NCBI GenBank assembly: GCA_016214285.1
Contig: JACROV010000038.1
Location: forward strand, 1 to 32,242
Length of the DNA: 32,242 bases
Direction: 5' to 3'
Source: Candidatus Omnitrophota bacterium
GTDB taxonomy: Bacteria > Omnitrophota > Gorgyraeia > Zapsychrales > Zapsychraceae
Shown here one piece after another: positions 1 to 8,673 of the stretch. The notes beneath the pieces were generated by a model. It had not been told where the DNA came from and searched no databases. It saw only the letters and a program-made list of their open reading frames with translations. Position numbers and translations under genes: made by a program. Each line of letters opens with the position of its first letter. Within the stretch, counting starts at the first letter, position 1.

Positions 1-204
1 ACCTCGTCGAAAATCAAGAACTAACCGCTGCTTCCCTGGCACCGCATTTTTAAAAAATTCGCGCCCGCTACGGCCAATCTCCGTCGAGAATAGAAATCTG
101 ACCCCCAAAAAATGCCTTCGAACTGTAGAAGAAAAGTTAAAGACAATTTCCATGGAAGGTTTTTATCTCACAAACAAGCTTATCACATAAAAAACGGCAT
201 ATCA
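1..204. other. Left-edge noncoding stretch, no gene recognised
   Basis: I see no convincing coding region, tRNA or clear repeat in this first stretch. It is A/T-rich towards its right end and leads into the terminator downstream of radC. It may be the intergenic remainder of a neighbour outside the window. Confidence 0.4.
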
Positions 205-230
205 ATAAAAATAATTAACCCTTTGGGTTA
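205..230 (-). terminator. Intrinsic terminator downstream of radC
   Basis: A perfect 6-bp stem (TAACCC / GGGTTA, 216-230) with a 3-base loop is followed, reading the minus strand, by the T-rich run ATTATTTTTAT (205-215). It lies 14 bases after the radC stop codon. Hairpin plus U-tract is the standard Rho-independent layout. The stem is short, so it could be a weak terminator. Confidence 0.6.
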
Positions 231-244
231 TTAGATATTTTGTA

Positions 245-889
245 TTATGGCTCTCTGCACTGCGGGCTTTGATCCGAAAAACTATAATGACAATCGTCGC
301 CAACGATCAAATGATCCAATAGTTTCACTTCAATGGCGCGGCCAGCTTCGGTCAGCCTATTCGTGAATTCGATATCTTCACGGCTTGGTGCAACACTTCC
401 TCCAGGATGATTATGCGCGCAGATAATCGACACGGCAAAATGCTGCAGGGCGCGCTGGAAGATCTCGCGGATGATGGGGCTGGCGTGGTTGACGGTGCCA
501 TCTTCCAGGTCTTCGATGGCGATGATGCGGTTCTGGGAATTCAAGAATACGACTTTGAAAACTTCTTTTTTGAGGTCCCGCATCTGGGGCATCAAAATAT
601 CGACGACGTCCTTGGCGGATTTGATTTGCGGGCGTTCTTCCTTGATTCCATCTTCCCGAAAACGCCGGCCGATCTCAAGCGCGGCTTTGATCTGGGCGAT
701 CTTGGCGGTCCCGACGCCTTTAAACTCCAGCCAATCGCGCGTGTCGGTGTGGCTCATGTTCCGGAAGGTCTTGAATTTGTGGATGACTTTTCTGGCTAAA
801 TCCAGCGCGCTTTGGCCCTTGGTTCCGGTGCGCAGTAAAATGGCGAGTAATTCGGAATTGCTTAAGGCCTGCTCTCCATATTGCATCAT
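245..889 (-). CDS. radC: RadC family JAB1/MPN metalloprotease-like protein, 5' end probably frameshifted
   Basis: The product is a RadC (UPF0758) family protein. An N-terminal helix-hairpin-helix-like part (ALSNSELLAILLRTG, GVGTAKIAQIKAALEIGRR) is followed by a JAMM-type metal site, HNHPGG...PSREDIEFT, near residues 160-175; the family more often has HNHPSG. The molecular role of RadC is unsettled, and the old link to DNA repair is doubtful. The listed ATG (887-889) begins 21 or more residues late: upstream in the same frame the sequence still reads GPKEDRPREK, the family's conserved RPREK start, but meets TGA at 956-958 with no start codon. An ATG at 957-959 with a good AAAGGGG ribosome site is one base out of frame. 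One surplus base near 953 would join them. It follows ahcY with its own promoter and ends at a terminator. Confidence 0.85.
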   Translation of the reverse strand: MMQYGEQALSNSELLAILLRTGTKGQSALDLARKVIHKFKTFRNMSHTDTRDWLEFKGVGTAKIAQIKAALEIGRRFREDGIKEERPQIKSAKDVVDILMPQMRDLKKEVFKVVFLNSQNRIIAIEDLEDGTVNHASPIIREIFQRALQHFAVSIICAHNHPGGSVAPSREDIEFTNRLTEAGRAIEVKLLDHLIVGDDCHYSFSDQSPQCREP

Positions 890-1035
890 TTTTTCCCGCG
901 GGCGGTCTTCTTTTGGGCCATTGGCAAATAGCCGTTGGATATTTTTGCTCTTGATTCATAGTCTTTCCCCTTTCGGTTTTCTCCTTCGGAGGGAATCGAA
1001 GTATCTGGGGGATCGACTCGTTCACTTAAGCTGTT

Positions 1036-1064
1036 ATTCTACAGGACAACAGAAATTTGGGCAA
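1036..1064 (-). promoter_or_regulatory. Candidate sigma70 promoter for radC
   Basis: On the minus strand a -35 box TTGCCC (1059-1064) and a -10 box TAGAAT (1036-1041) are separated by exactly 17 bases. The predicted start near 1029 leaves about 70 bases of leader before the ATG at 959. The leader holds a small CCTCCGAAGGAG hairpin. This suggests radC is transcribed separately from ahcY. It is sequence match only. Confidence 0.5.
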
Positions 1065-1110
1065 ATGATAATCATGTCCGCCGACACTTCGGGAGTATCC
1101 GGGGTCCATT

Positions 1111-2511
1111 CTAATAGCGGTAATGCCCGGACTTGTAGGGCCCATTGAGGGGGACGCCGATGTAATCGGCTTGCTTGCGCGTAAGCTTGGTGAGTTGCGC
1201 CCCGAGAAGATCCAAGTGCAAGCGGGCGACTTCCTCATCAAGCTTTTGGGGGAGACGGTAAACGCCGATCTTGTGATCTTTTTGCCAGAGTTCGATCTGG
1301 GCCAATGTCTGATTGGTGAAGGAGCTACTCATGACAAAAGATGAATGTCCGGTGGCGCAGCCTAAATTAACCAGCCGGCCTTCGGCCAGGACAATGATCG
1401 AATGACCGTCCGGAAAACGGTATTCGTCGACCTGCGGCTTGATGTTGATCTTCTTTATGCCCGGCACGCGCTCCAATGCGCCGATCTGGATCTCATTGTC
1501 GAAATGACCGATGTTGCACACGACCGCCTTGTCTTTCATTTTCGCCATGTGCGCCACGGTAATGACCTCGCAATTTCCGGTCGCGGTGACGTAAATATTG
1601 CCCTCGGGCAGAGCGTCTTCCAGCGTTCGCACGGCATAACCTTCCATCGAAGCCTGCAGGGCGCAGATCGGATCGATCTCGGTAATGATCACCCGGGCAC
1701 CGTAACTGCGCATGGATTGCGCGCAGCCCTTACCCACATCACCATAGCCGCAGACAACGACGATTTTTCCCGCCAACATGATGTCCGTGGCCCGTTTGAT
1801 CCCGTCGGCCAACGATTCCCGGCAGCCGTAAAGATTGTCAAATTTCGATTTAGTGACCGAATCGTTGACGTTAAAGGCCGGAAATAACAATTTATTCTCT
1901 TTCATCATCTGGTAAAGCCGGTGCACACCGGTCGTGGTTTCTTCCGAAACGCCTTTGATCTCTTTGGCAACGCGCTGCCATCGGGTCTTATCTTGTGCCA
2001 GCAATTTCTTCAAACAAACATATAGCGCAGTTTCATCTTCCGTGTCGACCTTTTTATCCAAAACACGGGGGTCTTTTTCAGCTTCGCAACCCTTATGGAT
2101 CATCAGCGTGGCATCGCCGCCGTCATCGACAATAAGATTAGGCCCTTTACCACCAGGAAACGCCAGCGCGCGTTCCGTGCACCACCAATACTCATCAAGC
2201 GTTTCGCCTTTCCAGGCAAAAACAGGGATCCTTAAGTCAGCAATGGCGGCCGCCGCATGATCCTGCGTCGAAAATATATTACAGCTAGCCCAACGGACAT
2301 CGGCTCCCAGAGCTTTTAACGTTTTGATCAAAACAGCCGTCTGGATCGTCATATGCAAAGAACCCGTGATCCTTGCCCCTGCCAGTGGATTCTTTCCTTT
2401 ATATCGTTCCTGCAGGGCCATCAATCCCGGCATTTCCGCTTCGGCCAGTTCGATCTCTTTATGGCCCCACGATGCCAGGGACATGTCTTTGACTTTATAG
2501 TCTTTGCTCAT
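1111..2511 (-). CDS. ahcY: S-adenosyl-L-homocysteine hydrolase (adenosylhomocysteinase)
   Basis: It reversibly splits S-adenosylhomocysteine into adenosine and homocysteine in the cytoplasm, removing the product inhibitor of methyltransferases. The 466-residue protein has the family's N-terminal part ([18 protein letters not shown]), the substrate-site stretch [20 protein letters not shown], the NAD-binding loop GYGDVGKG, the [10 protein letters not shown] segment and the diagnostic C-terminus HYRY. An open frame runs further upstream to 2832, but the start at 2511 is chosen because the family begins at [13 protein letters not shown] and an AAAAGGAAAC ribosome site precedes it. The upstream part of the frame overlaps metK and is not family-like. 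It sits 44 bases after metK, so SAM synthesis and SAH removal are probably co-transcribed. No defects are seen. Confidence 0.97.
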   Translation of the reverse strand: MSKDYKVKDMSLASWGHKEIELAEAEMPGLMALQERYKGKNPLAGARITGSLHMTIQTAVLIKTLKALGADVRWASCNIFSTQDHAAAAIADLRIPVFAWKGETLDEYWWCTERALAFPGGKGPNLIVDDGGDATLMIHKGCEAEKDPRVLDKKVDTEDETALYVCLKKLLAQDKTRWQRVAKEIKGVSEETTTGVHRLYQMMKENKLLFPAFNVNDSVTKSKFDNLYGCRESLADGIKRATDIMLAGKIVVVCGYGDVGKGCAQSMRSYGARVIITEIDPICALQASMEGYAVRTLEDALPEGNIYVTATGNCEVITVAHMAKMKDKAVVCNIGHFDNEIQIGALERVPGIKKINIKPQVDEYRFPDGHSIIVLAEGRLVNLGCATGHSSFVMSSSFTNQTLAQIELWQKDHKIGVYRLPQKLDEEVARLHLDLLGAQLTKLTRKQADYIGVPLNGPYKSGHYRY

Positions 2512-2555
2512 GTTTCCTTTTCCCGTTTCCAAAATGCGGCTTCGTGCCGCCAATT

Positions 2556-3719
2556 TTAACGTAACGCGAGAGCCGCTTTTTCCAGCACGGCTGCCTTGGA
2601 CGTTTTTTCCCATGAAAATTCTTCCCGTCCGAAATGTCCGTACGCGGCCGTCTTTTGATAGATCGGCTTCTGAAGATCCAGATCGCGGATAATGCCCCGC
2701 GGGGTCAGATCGAAATTCTTGCGGACCAGATCGACCAGATCCTGCTCGGAGATTTTTCCCGTTCCGAAGGTGTCGGTCATAACGCTCACCGGATCGGCGC
2801 GGCCGATAACATAGCTGAACTGGATCCAGCACTTCTTTGCCAACTTTGCCGCCACGATATTTTTCGCGACATAGCGGGCCATGTAAGTGGCGGAACGGTC
2901 GACCTTGGTCGGGTCCTTGCCGGAAAATGCGCCGCCGCCATGCGAGACCACCCCACCATAGGTGTCCACGATGATCTTGCGGCCGGTCATCCCCGTATCC
3001 GATTGCGGACCGCCCACGACGAATTTACCCGTTTCATTGACATAATATTTCGTCTGGCTGTCGGTTAATTTACCCAAGATCGGTGTGGCAATTGTTTTAA
3101 TAATTTCGTTTCTCGCCTCATCGGTGATCTTTTTGCCGGTTTTATCCAATATCTCCTCGGTATGCTGGCAGGCCAGAACAACAGCATCGACACGCCTGGG
3201 TGTTCCATCTTCATATTCCACCGTGACCTGGCTCTTGCAGTCCGGTCCGAGATATTTAAGGATACCGGTTTTCCTCACCTCTTCGATCCGTTGTACAAGT
3301 TTATGGGCCAAGATGATCGGCAACGGCATAAGCTCCGGTGTCTCATCACAGGCATAGCCGATCATGATCCCTTGGTCACCGGCGCCGCCCGTATCAACAC
3401 CCTGGGCGATATCCGGCGACTGGCCGACAATGGCGTTCAATACCCCGCACGTCGCGGCATTAAAACCGTATTTATGATCCGTATATCCGATGTCCGTGAG
3501 TGCGCGGCGGGCAATCTTCTGCACATCGATATAGGTCTTGGTCGTGATCTCTCCGCCAACGATGACCAGCCCGGTCGTGATAAAAGTTTCGCAGGCCACG
3601 CGCCCTTGGGGGTCGTCACGCAAAACCGCGTCCAAAATCGCGTCAGAAATTTGATCACAGACCTTATCCGGATGTCCATTTCCCACGGATTCCGATGTAA
3701 GATAATATTTTCCCTTCAC
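2556..3719 (-). CDS. metK: S-adenosylmethionine synthetase
   Basis: It makes S-adenosylmethionine from methionine and ATP in the cytoplasm. The 387 residues match the family's usual length. Visible signatures are the N-terminal [16 protein letters not shown] (usually preceded by TE; here by GN), [16 protein letters not shown], and the phosphate-binding loop [16 protein letters not shown]. The start is GTG (3717-3719) preceded by AAAGGATGG; an out-of-frame ATG lies inside that ribosome site, so the GTG is the only start that fits the family. The gene follows the nucleotidyltransferase by 38 bases and precedes ahcY by 44. There is no room for a SAM riboswitch directly upstream and I see none. 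Confidence 0.97.
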   Translation of the reverse strand: MKGKYYLTSESVGNGHPDKVCDQISDAILDAVLRDDPQGRVACETFITTGLVIVGGEITTKTYIDVQKIARRALTDIGYTDHKYGFNAATCGVLNAIVGQSPDIAQGVDTGGAGDQGIMIGYACDETPELMPLPIILAHKLVQRIEEVRKTGILKYLGPDCKSQVTVEYEDGTPRRVDAVVLACQHTEEILDKTGKKITDEARNEIIKTIATPILGKLTDSQTKYYVNETGKFVVGGPQSDTGMTGRKIIVDTYGGVVSHGGGAFSGKDPTKVDRSATYMARYVAKNIVAAKLAKKCWIQFSYVIGRADPVSVMTDTFGTGKISEQDLVDLVRKNFDLTPRGIIRDLDLQKPIYQKTAAYGHFGREEFSWEKTSKAAVLEKAALALR

Positions 3720-3757
3720 TGGATACCATCCTTTCTGATATTACTTCACTGTAGAAA

Positions 3758-4507
3758 TTATACTTCACCCGCGTGAAATTCAGCCCGGGCTTCCCGATAC
3801 GATTCAACGCTGCCGATGTCATACCATTTCCCACGGAACGGAAAACCATAGACATCGGTTTTCTGATAAAGCCAACGGATGTAATCGCCGGCCGTATCCG
3901 ATTTGCCAGATTCTAGCAGATAATCGGCGATAAGACCAAGAGATTTTTCAGGCAAATAATACAGACACATGGCGATCAATGTGGAGCGCGGTTTGACCGG
4001 TTTTTCCTCAAAAAAAACGATCCGGTCGTGCGCGTCGATACCCACAACTCCAAAACGCTTGGCGTCTTCCAGGCCCCGAACGTCATAAACTCCGATCGTC
4101 ACCGCAGGCGCCTTTTCTCTTGAAAACCGGACATAAGGTTCAAGCGGACCTTCAAACAAATTATCGCCGCCCACCACAAGCAGATCATCCCGGAGATTTT
4201 CCTGCCGGATGACAAAATCAATATCACCGATTGAACCCAGACGATCTTCCGGCGTATTCGTTCCATCGTTGACAATGCGGATAGGACAGGCGTATCCAGA
4301 TCGCTCCTTTGCCCATTGCTGAAAAATACCATAAAATCTGTTATTGGTGACCAGAACAATTTTCTCAACATCCTTGAGCGGCTTGATTTTCTCCAGAATA
4401 TAATCAAGCAAATAGCGGTTTTGTATCTTTAGCAGGGGCTTGGGCGTGTTCTTTCCCAATTCGGCAAGACGCGTTCCATAACCACCGGCTAAGATGAGTA
4501 CCGTCAT
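3758..4507 (-). CDS. Sugar-phosphate nucleotidyltransferase (RmlA/GlmU-N type)
   Basis: It is a nucleotidyltransferase of the NTP_transferase family that activates a sugar phosphate with an NTP. The 249 residues form a single Rossmann-like catalytic domain: the nucleotide-binding loop LILAGGYGTRL with TPKPLL at the N-terminus, the metal-site segment VVGGDNLF near residue 112, FFEEKP near 172, and a C-terminal GKWYDIGS. There is no left-handed beta-helix or acyltransferase part. The specific sugar and nucleotide cannot be read from the sequence; glucose-1-phosphate thymidylyl- or uridylyltransferase-like activity is possible. Its ATG directly abuts the ptsI stop codon (TAG then ATG, no gap), implying translational coupling. 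Confidence 0.85.
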   Translation of the reverse strand: MTVLILAGGYGTRLAELGKNTPKPLLKIQNRYLLDYILEKIKPLKDVEKIVLVTNNRFYGIFQQWAKERSGYACPIRIVNDGTNTPEDRLGSIGDIDFVIRQENLRDDLLVVGGDNLFEGPLEPYVRFSREKAPAVTIGVYDVRGLEDAKRFGVVGIDAHDRIVFFEEKPVKPRSTLIAMCLYYLPEKSLGLIADYLLESGKSDTAGDYIRWLYQKTDVYGFPFRGKWYDIGSVESYREARAEFHAGEV

Positions 4508-6274
4508 CTAACTTTCCTGATTATTGGTGATGATATGCGGGGCCAATTCCTGCAAACGCATCCGGCTGAACTCTTCCACCTCATCTCCGGTGGATAACTT
4601 CAAGACCTCTTCCGCCAGCTTTTGGGCATCCATCAATTTCACCGACCGGATAAGTTTTTTGATCTGCGGTATATTGAGCGGAGACATGCTCAATTCGTCT
4701 AAATTCAAACCTAAAAGGATCAGCGCCAGGACGGGCTCACTGCACATCTCGCCGCATAACCCCACTTTGATATTCGCCTGATGCGCCGCGTCAACAGTGT
4801 TTTTGATCAAACGTAAGATCGAAGGGTGTCCTGGCTCATAGAGCTGCGCGGTCTCTTCGCTGACCCGGTCAACAGCCAGCGTATATTGGATCAGATCATT
4901 GGTCCCAATACTGAAAAAATCCGCTTCTTTGGCCAACAGATCGGACGTCATGGCCGCCGAAGGTGTTTCGATCATAACGCCTACGCGGATCTTCTCATTG
5001 AAGGGGATCTGCTCGTCCTTGAATTTTTGTTTAACTTCGGTCAAGATCGCGTTGGCCTGTCGCAATTCGCCGAGCCCGGTGATCATTGGATACATCAGGC
5101 GCACATTGCCGTGTACCGAAGCCCGCAGGATGGCGCTTAATTGCGTTTTAAAAATGTCCGGCCTGGCCAGACAAAAACGAATGGCCCGCCACCCCAAAAA
5201 AGGATACATCTCCCGCGGGATCTGCAAACTGGAAATAAACTTGTCGCCACCCAAATCCAGCGTACGGATCGTTACCGGATGCGGGGCCATGGTCAATGCC
5301 ACGTGCTTGTAGGCTTCATACTGTTCTTCTTCGGATGGCAGATCCACCCGGTTCATGTAAAAATATTCCGTTCGGTAAAGACCAATGCCGTTGGCGCCCT
5401 GTTTTTGCACCGTCGGGATCTCTTCCGGGAGTTCCAGATTGGCAAAAATTTCAACCTTCCGGCCATCAAGCGTTTCGCTGGGCAGATCGCGAAGATCTTT
5501 GAACTGGTCGCGAAACTCCTGGATACGGGTCTGCTCAATTTTATATAAAGCCTTGGTTTCAGATGTCGGGTTAAGGATGAGCAGACCTTTGCGACCGTCC
5601 ACGATGATGTAATCCTGGTTGTTGATGCGCAGCGTCGCGTCCTTAAGCCCAACGACGGCCGGCACGCCAAGGGATTTGGCCATGATTGCCGTATGGGATG
5701 TGCGGCCGCCCATATCGGTCACGAACGCCAGGATATTTTTGTTGTACATGCTGGCCGTATCCGACGGCGACAGGTCATGACTAACAATGATCAATTCTTC
5801 GGTCAGATGATCAAGCTCATGCAGCTTGTTCTCATCCATAAGATTCTTGAGGATGCGCCGGCCCACGTCATTGATGTCACCTACGCGTTCGCGCAGATAC
5901 TCATCTTCAATATTCGAAAATATCTTCATGTACTTCTTGATGACCTCAAAAAATATATATTCGGCGGACAACTTTTCCTCTTTGATGCGTTTGATGACTT
6001 CTTCGATGAATGTCCGATCTTCCAAGACCAGGATATGGGCGTCGAATATCTGCGCGTGAAGACCGTTGAAAATAGAGGTCATTTTTTTCTGGATGGTAAG
6101 AATTTCTTCCCGTGTTTTGATAAGGGCTTCCTCAAAACGGGCGATCTCGATGGGAATCTCCTTTTCCATGATGGCCCGCGGCGGGACAATGAAATCCTGC
6201 TTGCCCAAAATAAAGGCGAATCCCGCGGCGATCCCCGGAGCGGCCGCGACCCCTTTTAAAATGAACTCATTCAT
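4508..6274 (-). CDS. ptsI: Phosphoenolpyruvate-protein phosphotransferase (PTS enzyme I)
   Basis: Enzyme I takes phosphate from phosphoenolpyruvate onto its own histidine and hands it to HPr. The 588 residues equal the usual length. Domains in order: the N-terminal HPr-binding helical part, the phosphohistidine domain with GGRTSHTAI (active His194), and the C-terminal PEP-binding TIM barrel with [30 protein letters not shown] and the catalytic-cysteine loop [10 protein letters not shown]. All key residues are present. It overlaps the ptsH stop by four bases (ATGA). No EIIB/EIIC permease is present in the window, so the chain may be regulatory or serve permeases elsewhere. Confidence 0.96.
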   Translation of the reverse strand: MNEFILKGVAAAPGIAAGFAFILGKQDFIVPPRAIMEKEIPIEIARFEEALIKTREEILTIQKKMTSIFNGLHAQIFDAHILVLEDRTFIEEVIKRIKEEKLSAEYIFFEVIKKYMKIFSNIEDEYLRERVGDINDVGRRILKNLMDENKLHELDHLTEELIIVSHDLSPSDTASMYNKNILAFVTDMGGRTSHTAIMAKSLGVPAVVGLKDATLRINNQDYIIVDGRKGLLILNPTSETKALYKIEQTRIQEFRDQFKDLRDLPSETLDGRKVEIFANLELPEEIPTVQKQGANGIGLYRTEYFYMNRVDLPSEEEQYEAYKHVALTMAPHPVTIRTLDLGGDKFISSLQIPREMYPFLGWRAIRFCLARPDIFKTQLSAILRASVHGNVRLMYPMITGLGELRQANAILTEVKQKFKDEQIPFNEKIRVGVMIETPSAAMTSDLLAKEADFFSIGTNDLIQYTLAVDRVSEETAQLYEPGHPSILRLIKNTVDAAHQANIKVGLCGEMCSEPVLALILLGLNLDELSMSPLNIPQIKKLIRSVKLMDAQKLAEEVLKLSTGDEVEEFSRMRLQELAPHIITNNQES

Positions 6275-6543
6275 TCCATGCTTTCCTTCGTCAAAAGTTG
6301 CGTCAATTCCGCCACCACTTCATCGGCATCATCACCGTCGGCCTCCAGGACAACTTGACTATTTTGCTCGATCCCCAATGTCAAGATCCCCATAATTGAT
6401 TTTCCGTTGACGCGTTCTTCGCCTTTTTGCAAGGCGACGTTCGCGTTATATTTCGAAGCAATCTGAACGAACATCGCCGCGGGCCGGGCGTGCAACCCTT
6501 GAGGATTTTTAATAACCACCTCGACCATGACTTTCTTGGCCAT
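6271..6543 (-). CDS. ptsH: HPr phosphocarrier protein
   Basis: HPr carries phosphate from enzyme I to EIIA domains. The active-site signature GLHARPAA gives the phospho-histidine (His18 from this start). [14 protein letters not shown] contains the serine equivalent of Ser46, with the KSIMG context that HPr kinase/phosphorylase recognises, so dual regulation is possible, although hprK is not in the window. I chose the ATG at 6543 (MAKK) because it puts the histidine near position 15-18 as usual; an in-frame ATG at 6561 would add six residues, and neither has a strong ribosome site. It follows yvcK closely and overlaps ptsI by four bases. YvcK beside an HPr-like gene recalls the Bacillus yvcJKL-crh locus. 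Confidence 0.94.
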   Translation of the reverse strand: MAKKVMVEVVIKNPQGLHARPAAMFVQIASKYNANVALQKGEERVNGKSIMGILTLGIEQNSQVVLEADGDDADEVVAELTQLLTKESME

Positions 6544-6567
6544 AAAGCAAAACCCGATCATCCCTGA

Positions 6568-7809
6568 TTAACGGCGAATTACCCGGTGCGTCTCGACGAG
6601 CTTGATCAAGGCATGATTAAGCTTCGTTGAGTCATGCCGGACATAATCCGTGACGCCCAAAAGATCCGTGGCGACAACCCTGTATCCCATGGCGCGAATC
6701 TTGTCCGCATCCGCTTCCACCGGAAAAGAGCCTTCGTCTTTATAGCGATTTCGCGCTTCTTCCGGCGCCTGAACATTATTGATCAAACACGCGTCAATAA
6801 CGTCTTTGTTGGCATGTTCAATAAGCGCGCGCACATGATCACTGGCAGAAAAATTATCCGTTTCTCCATGCTGGGTCATTACGTTGCAGACATAGATCTT
6901 GAAAGCCTGCGATTTGGCGATCGCATCGCTCATTCCTTTGACAATAAGATTCGGAATAACGCTCGTATACAGGCTTCCCGGCCCCAGGATGATCACATCC
7001 GCCTGGGCAATGGCCGCAAGGGCATCGGCCGTTGGATAAGCGGCTTCATCCGTCAAGTAAACCCTTTTAACGCGCGAGTTGGGGTTAGGAATTCTGGCTT
7101 CACCCTGAGTTATCGTCCCGTCCATATACTCCGCGACTAAATGGACATTACTTACGGTCGAAGGCACGACATTGCCACGGATCGCCAAAACCTTGCTCGT
7201 TTCCTTAACGGCCCGCTCAAAATCGCCGTTGGTCAGTTGAACCATGGCGGTCAAAAACAAATTGCCAAAATTATGCCCCTGGAGCTGTGAATCTTTGGAA
7301 AAACGGAATTGGAAAAGCTCACCCATCAACGCCGGAGCGTCCGCCAGCGCGACCAGACAGTTACGGATATCACCCGGCGCGACGATATTGAACTCTTCCC
7401 GTAAACGTCCTGATGAACCGCCGCTGTCGGCAACGGTCACGATGGCCGTGATATTGGCCGTATATTCTTTTAACCCAAAGATCAAATGTGAAAGCCCATG
7501 CCCTCCGCCGATAACGACGATCTTGGGCCCGCGCTCCAGATAGCGCTTCTGATAAAGAATGTTAACGAGCTCACGCTCCCCCTTGGGCAAAAACAACGTC
7601 AATAAAGAGACGATCATCTTGCCCATCCCCATCACGATGAAGATCATCCCGCAGAGGATCCACAGGATGCCGACGACACTGACGAACGGATAAGGATCCG
7701 CCGTCAATACGGCACCGGCGCCGACAATGATCACCCCCAGCAACGAAATCAACAACCACCTTTTGACCTTCATTCCGGGATATAGCCACTTGAAGGGATT
7801 TTGAGACAT
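6568..7809 (-). CDS. yvcK: YvcK/CofD-like (GlmR family) protein with N-terminal membrane anchor
   Basis: This is a YvcK/GlmR family protein of the CofD-like fold. In Gram-positives YvcK binds UDP-sugars and directs carbon to the cell envelope, in part by acting on GlmS. The nucleotide-sugar-binding core starts near residue 95 with KIVVIGGGHGLSHLI and continues with TVADSGGSSGRLREEF, PGDIRNCLVALAD and ILGPGSLYTSVIPNLIV. About 90 residues precede it, with two clear hydrophobic helices (about 18-38 and 42-64), so this 413-residue form is probably tethered to the inner membrane; soluble YvcK is about 320 residues. It lies two bases after ptsN and just before ptsH. The role here is inferred from the family. 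Confidence 0.88.
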   Translation of the reverse strand: MSQNPFKWLYPGMKVKRWLLISLLGVIIVGAGAVLTADPYPFVSVVGILWILCGMIFIVMGMGKMIVSLLTLFLPKGERELVNILYQKRYLERGPKIVVIGGGHGLSHLIFGLKEYTANITAIVTVADSGGSSGRLREEFNIVAPGDIRNCLVALADAPALMGELFQFRFSKDSQLQGHNFGNLFLTAMVQLTNGDFERAVKETSKVLAIRGNVVPSTVSNVHLVAEYMDGTITQGEARIPNPNSRVKRVYLTDEAAYPTADALAAIAQADVIILGPGSLYTSVIPNLIVKGMSDAIAKSQAFKIYVCNVMTQHGETDNFSASDHVRALIEHANKDVIDACLINNVQAPEEARNRYKDEGSFPVEADADKIRAMGYRVVATDLLGVTDYVRHDSTKLNHALIKLVETHRVIRR

Positions 7810-7811
7810 GC

Positions 7812-8288
7812 TTAAACTTTAGATAAACGGCTGTCTTCTTGTTGGATGATCTGTAACATGGACTTCTCGTCCTTTACAGACTTCAGACTTTCACGAATAT
7901 ATTTATCTTTGAGAAGACGGGAAATCTTCGCCAACGCTTTAAGGTGAGGCCCCGCAGAATCGATGGGAGCCACTAAGAGGAAAAAAATGTAGGCGGGTTC
8001 GCCATCCAGCGAATCAAAATCAATGCCTGATTTACTTATTCCCAGACAACCGACCAATTTCTTGACACAATCACATTTGCCATGGGGAATGGCGATCCCT
8101 TGTCCGATCGCGGTTGAGCCCAAGGCTTCACGGGACATCAAGACTTCGAGCACTTTACTTTTATTTCTCTTCTCGACCACGCCCGCATTGATCAACAATC
8201 CCAGCAGTTCTTCGATAACCTCTTTTTTGTTCACACTTGTCAAATTCGCTGACACGGCTTTCGAGACAAGAAAATCCATAATTTTCAT
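7812..8288 (-). CDS. ptsN: PTS EIIA domain protein (fructose/nitrogen type)
   Basis: This 158-residue protein is a stand-alone EIIA domain of the fructose/Ntr family (PTS_EIIA_2). The phosphate-accepting histidine is in GQGIAIPHGKCD (His69), followed by the usual FDSLDGEPAYIFFLLVAP strand region. As in PtsN there is no attached EIIB or EIIC domain, which argues for regulation rather than uptake. The ATG at 8288 has a strong GGAGAGGAG ribosome site; a longer in-frame extension up to 8369 runs into tRNA-Gly and is rejected. It is first in the tight ptsN-yvcK-ptsH-ptsI train and may be read through from tRNA-Gly, since I see no separate promoter in the 39 bases between them. Confidence 0.9.
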   Translation of the reverse strand: MKIMDFLVSKAVSANLTSVNKKEVIEELLGLLINAGVVEKRNKSKVLEVLMSREALGSTAIGQGIAIPHGKCDCVKKLVGCLGISKSGIDFDSLDGEPAYIFFLLVAPIDSAGPHLKALAKISRLLKDKYIRESLKSVKDEKSMLQIIQQEDSRLSKV

Positions 8289-8327
8289 GCAATGCTCCTC
8301 TCCAACAATGACTGCGCGATAAATAAA

Positions 8328-8401
8328 AGCGGCGGATGGGATTTGAACCCACGACATCCACCTTGGCAAGGTGGCATTCTAGCCAACTGAATTACCGCCG
8401 C
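8328..8401 (-). tRNA. tRNA-Gly (anticodon GCC)
   Basis: Read on the minus strand it folds as a full cloverleaf: acceptor GCGGCGG/CCGCCGC, anticodon arm CCACC-TTGCCAA-GGTGG with anticodon GCC, and T arm GTGGG-TTCAAAT-CCCAT. The discriminator base is T, as usual for tRNA-Gly. CCA is not encoded. It lies directly upstream of ptsN, and an A/T-rich palindrome abuts its 5' end. Confidence 0.96.
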
Positions 8402-8426
8402 AAAATTTTGTTTTACAAAATTTTGC
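8400..8426. repeat. A/T-rich perfect inverted repeat abutting tRNA-Gly
   Basis: Two 11-base arms (GCAAAATTTTG at 8400-8410 and CAAAATTTTGC at 8416-8426) are perfect reverse complements around TTTTA. Each arm contains the self-complementary AAAATTTT, so the block is also a direct repeat. The left arm ends inside the first two bases of tRNA-Gly. It lies in the upstream position for that tRNA and could influence its transcription or 5' processing; this is inference. Confidence 0.6.
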
Positions 8427-8531
8427 GTTGTCCCGAGTCACCCGTTTTAAAATTGCGGTGGCGAGGGACCGCAAATCCAAAAATGTCAATCCCTCGCGGC
8501 TGACCGGCAAGCAATGGTCACGCGGGACAAC
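8427..8531. repeat. Cloverleaf-like intergenic repeat element, copy A (between tRNA-Leu and tRNA-Gly)
   Basis: A perfect 9-bp outer stem (GTTGTCCCG 8427-8435 with CGGGACAAC 8523-8531) encloses three possible hairpins: GTCACC/GGTGGC (8437-8442/8457-8462), GCGAGGGA/TCCCTCGC (8461-8468/8490-8497) and TGACC/GGTCA (8501-8505/8516-8520). It shares the exact words TCCCGAGTCAC, CGAGGGA and ATCCCTCGCGGC, in the same order, with a second copy near tRNA-Lys at 16355-16463. No tRNA identity or coding potential is seen. The conserved stems with diverged loops suggest a folded, repeated element. Confidence 0.6.
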
Positions 8532-8568
8532 ATCCAGTCTCTTCTAAAAAATCTTATTGTGGGCTGGA

Positions 8569-8653
8569 TGGTGGGCGAGAGAGGAGTTGAACCTCTACCC
8601 CTTTCGGGACAGGATCCTAAGTCCTGCGCGTCTGCCGATTCCGCCACTCGCCC
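8569..8653 (-). tRNA. tRNA-Leu (anticodon TAG)
   Basis: On the minus strand the acceptor GGGCGAG pairs with CTCGCCC. The anticodon arm is CAGGA-CTTAGGA-TCCTG with anticodon TAG, a long variable arm (class II) follows, and the T arm is AGAGG-TTCAACT-CCTCT. Discriminator A and an encoded CCA (8569-8571) are present, unlike the Gly and Lys tRNAs of this window. Length is 85 bases with CCA. Confidence 0.95.
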
Positions 8654-8673
8654 GCAGCAGGACGCCGTATACC

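Noticed and set aside
2512-2832. N-terminal extension of ahcY
   Set aside because: It overlaps metK in another frame and is not SAHH-like; the family start and ribosome site are at 2511.
3720-3757. SAM riboswitch upstream of metK
   Set aside because: Only 38 bases separate metK from the gene before it, and none of the SAM riboswitch signatures is seen.
5693-6259. 188-codon plus-strand frame opposite ptsI
   Set aside because: It is a shadow of the strongly conserved ptsI coding sequence, with no recognisable protein features.
8289-8369. N-terminal extension of ptsN
   Set aside because: The extra codons lie in tRNA-Gly and its spacer; the ATG at 8288 has a strong ribosome site and fits the EIIA family.
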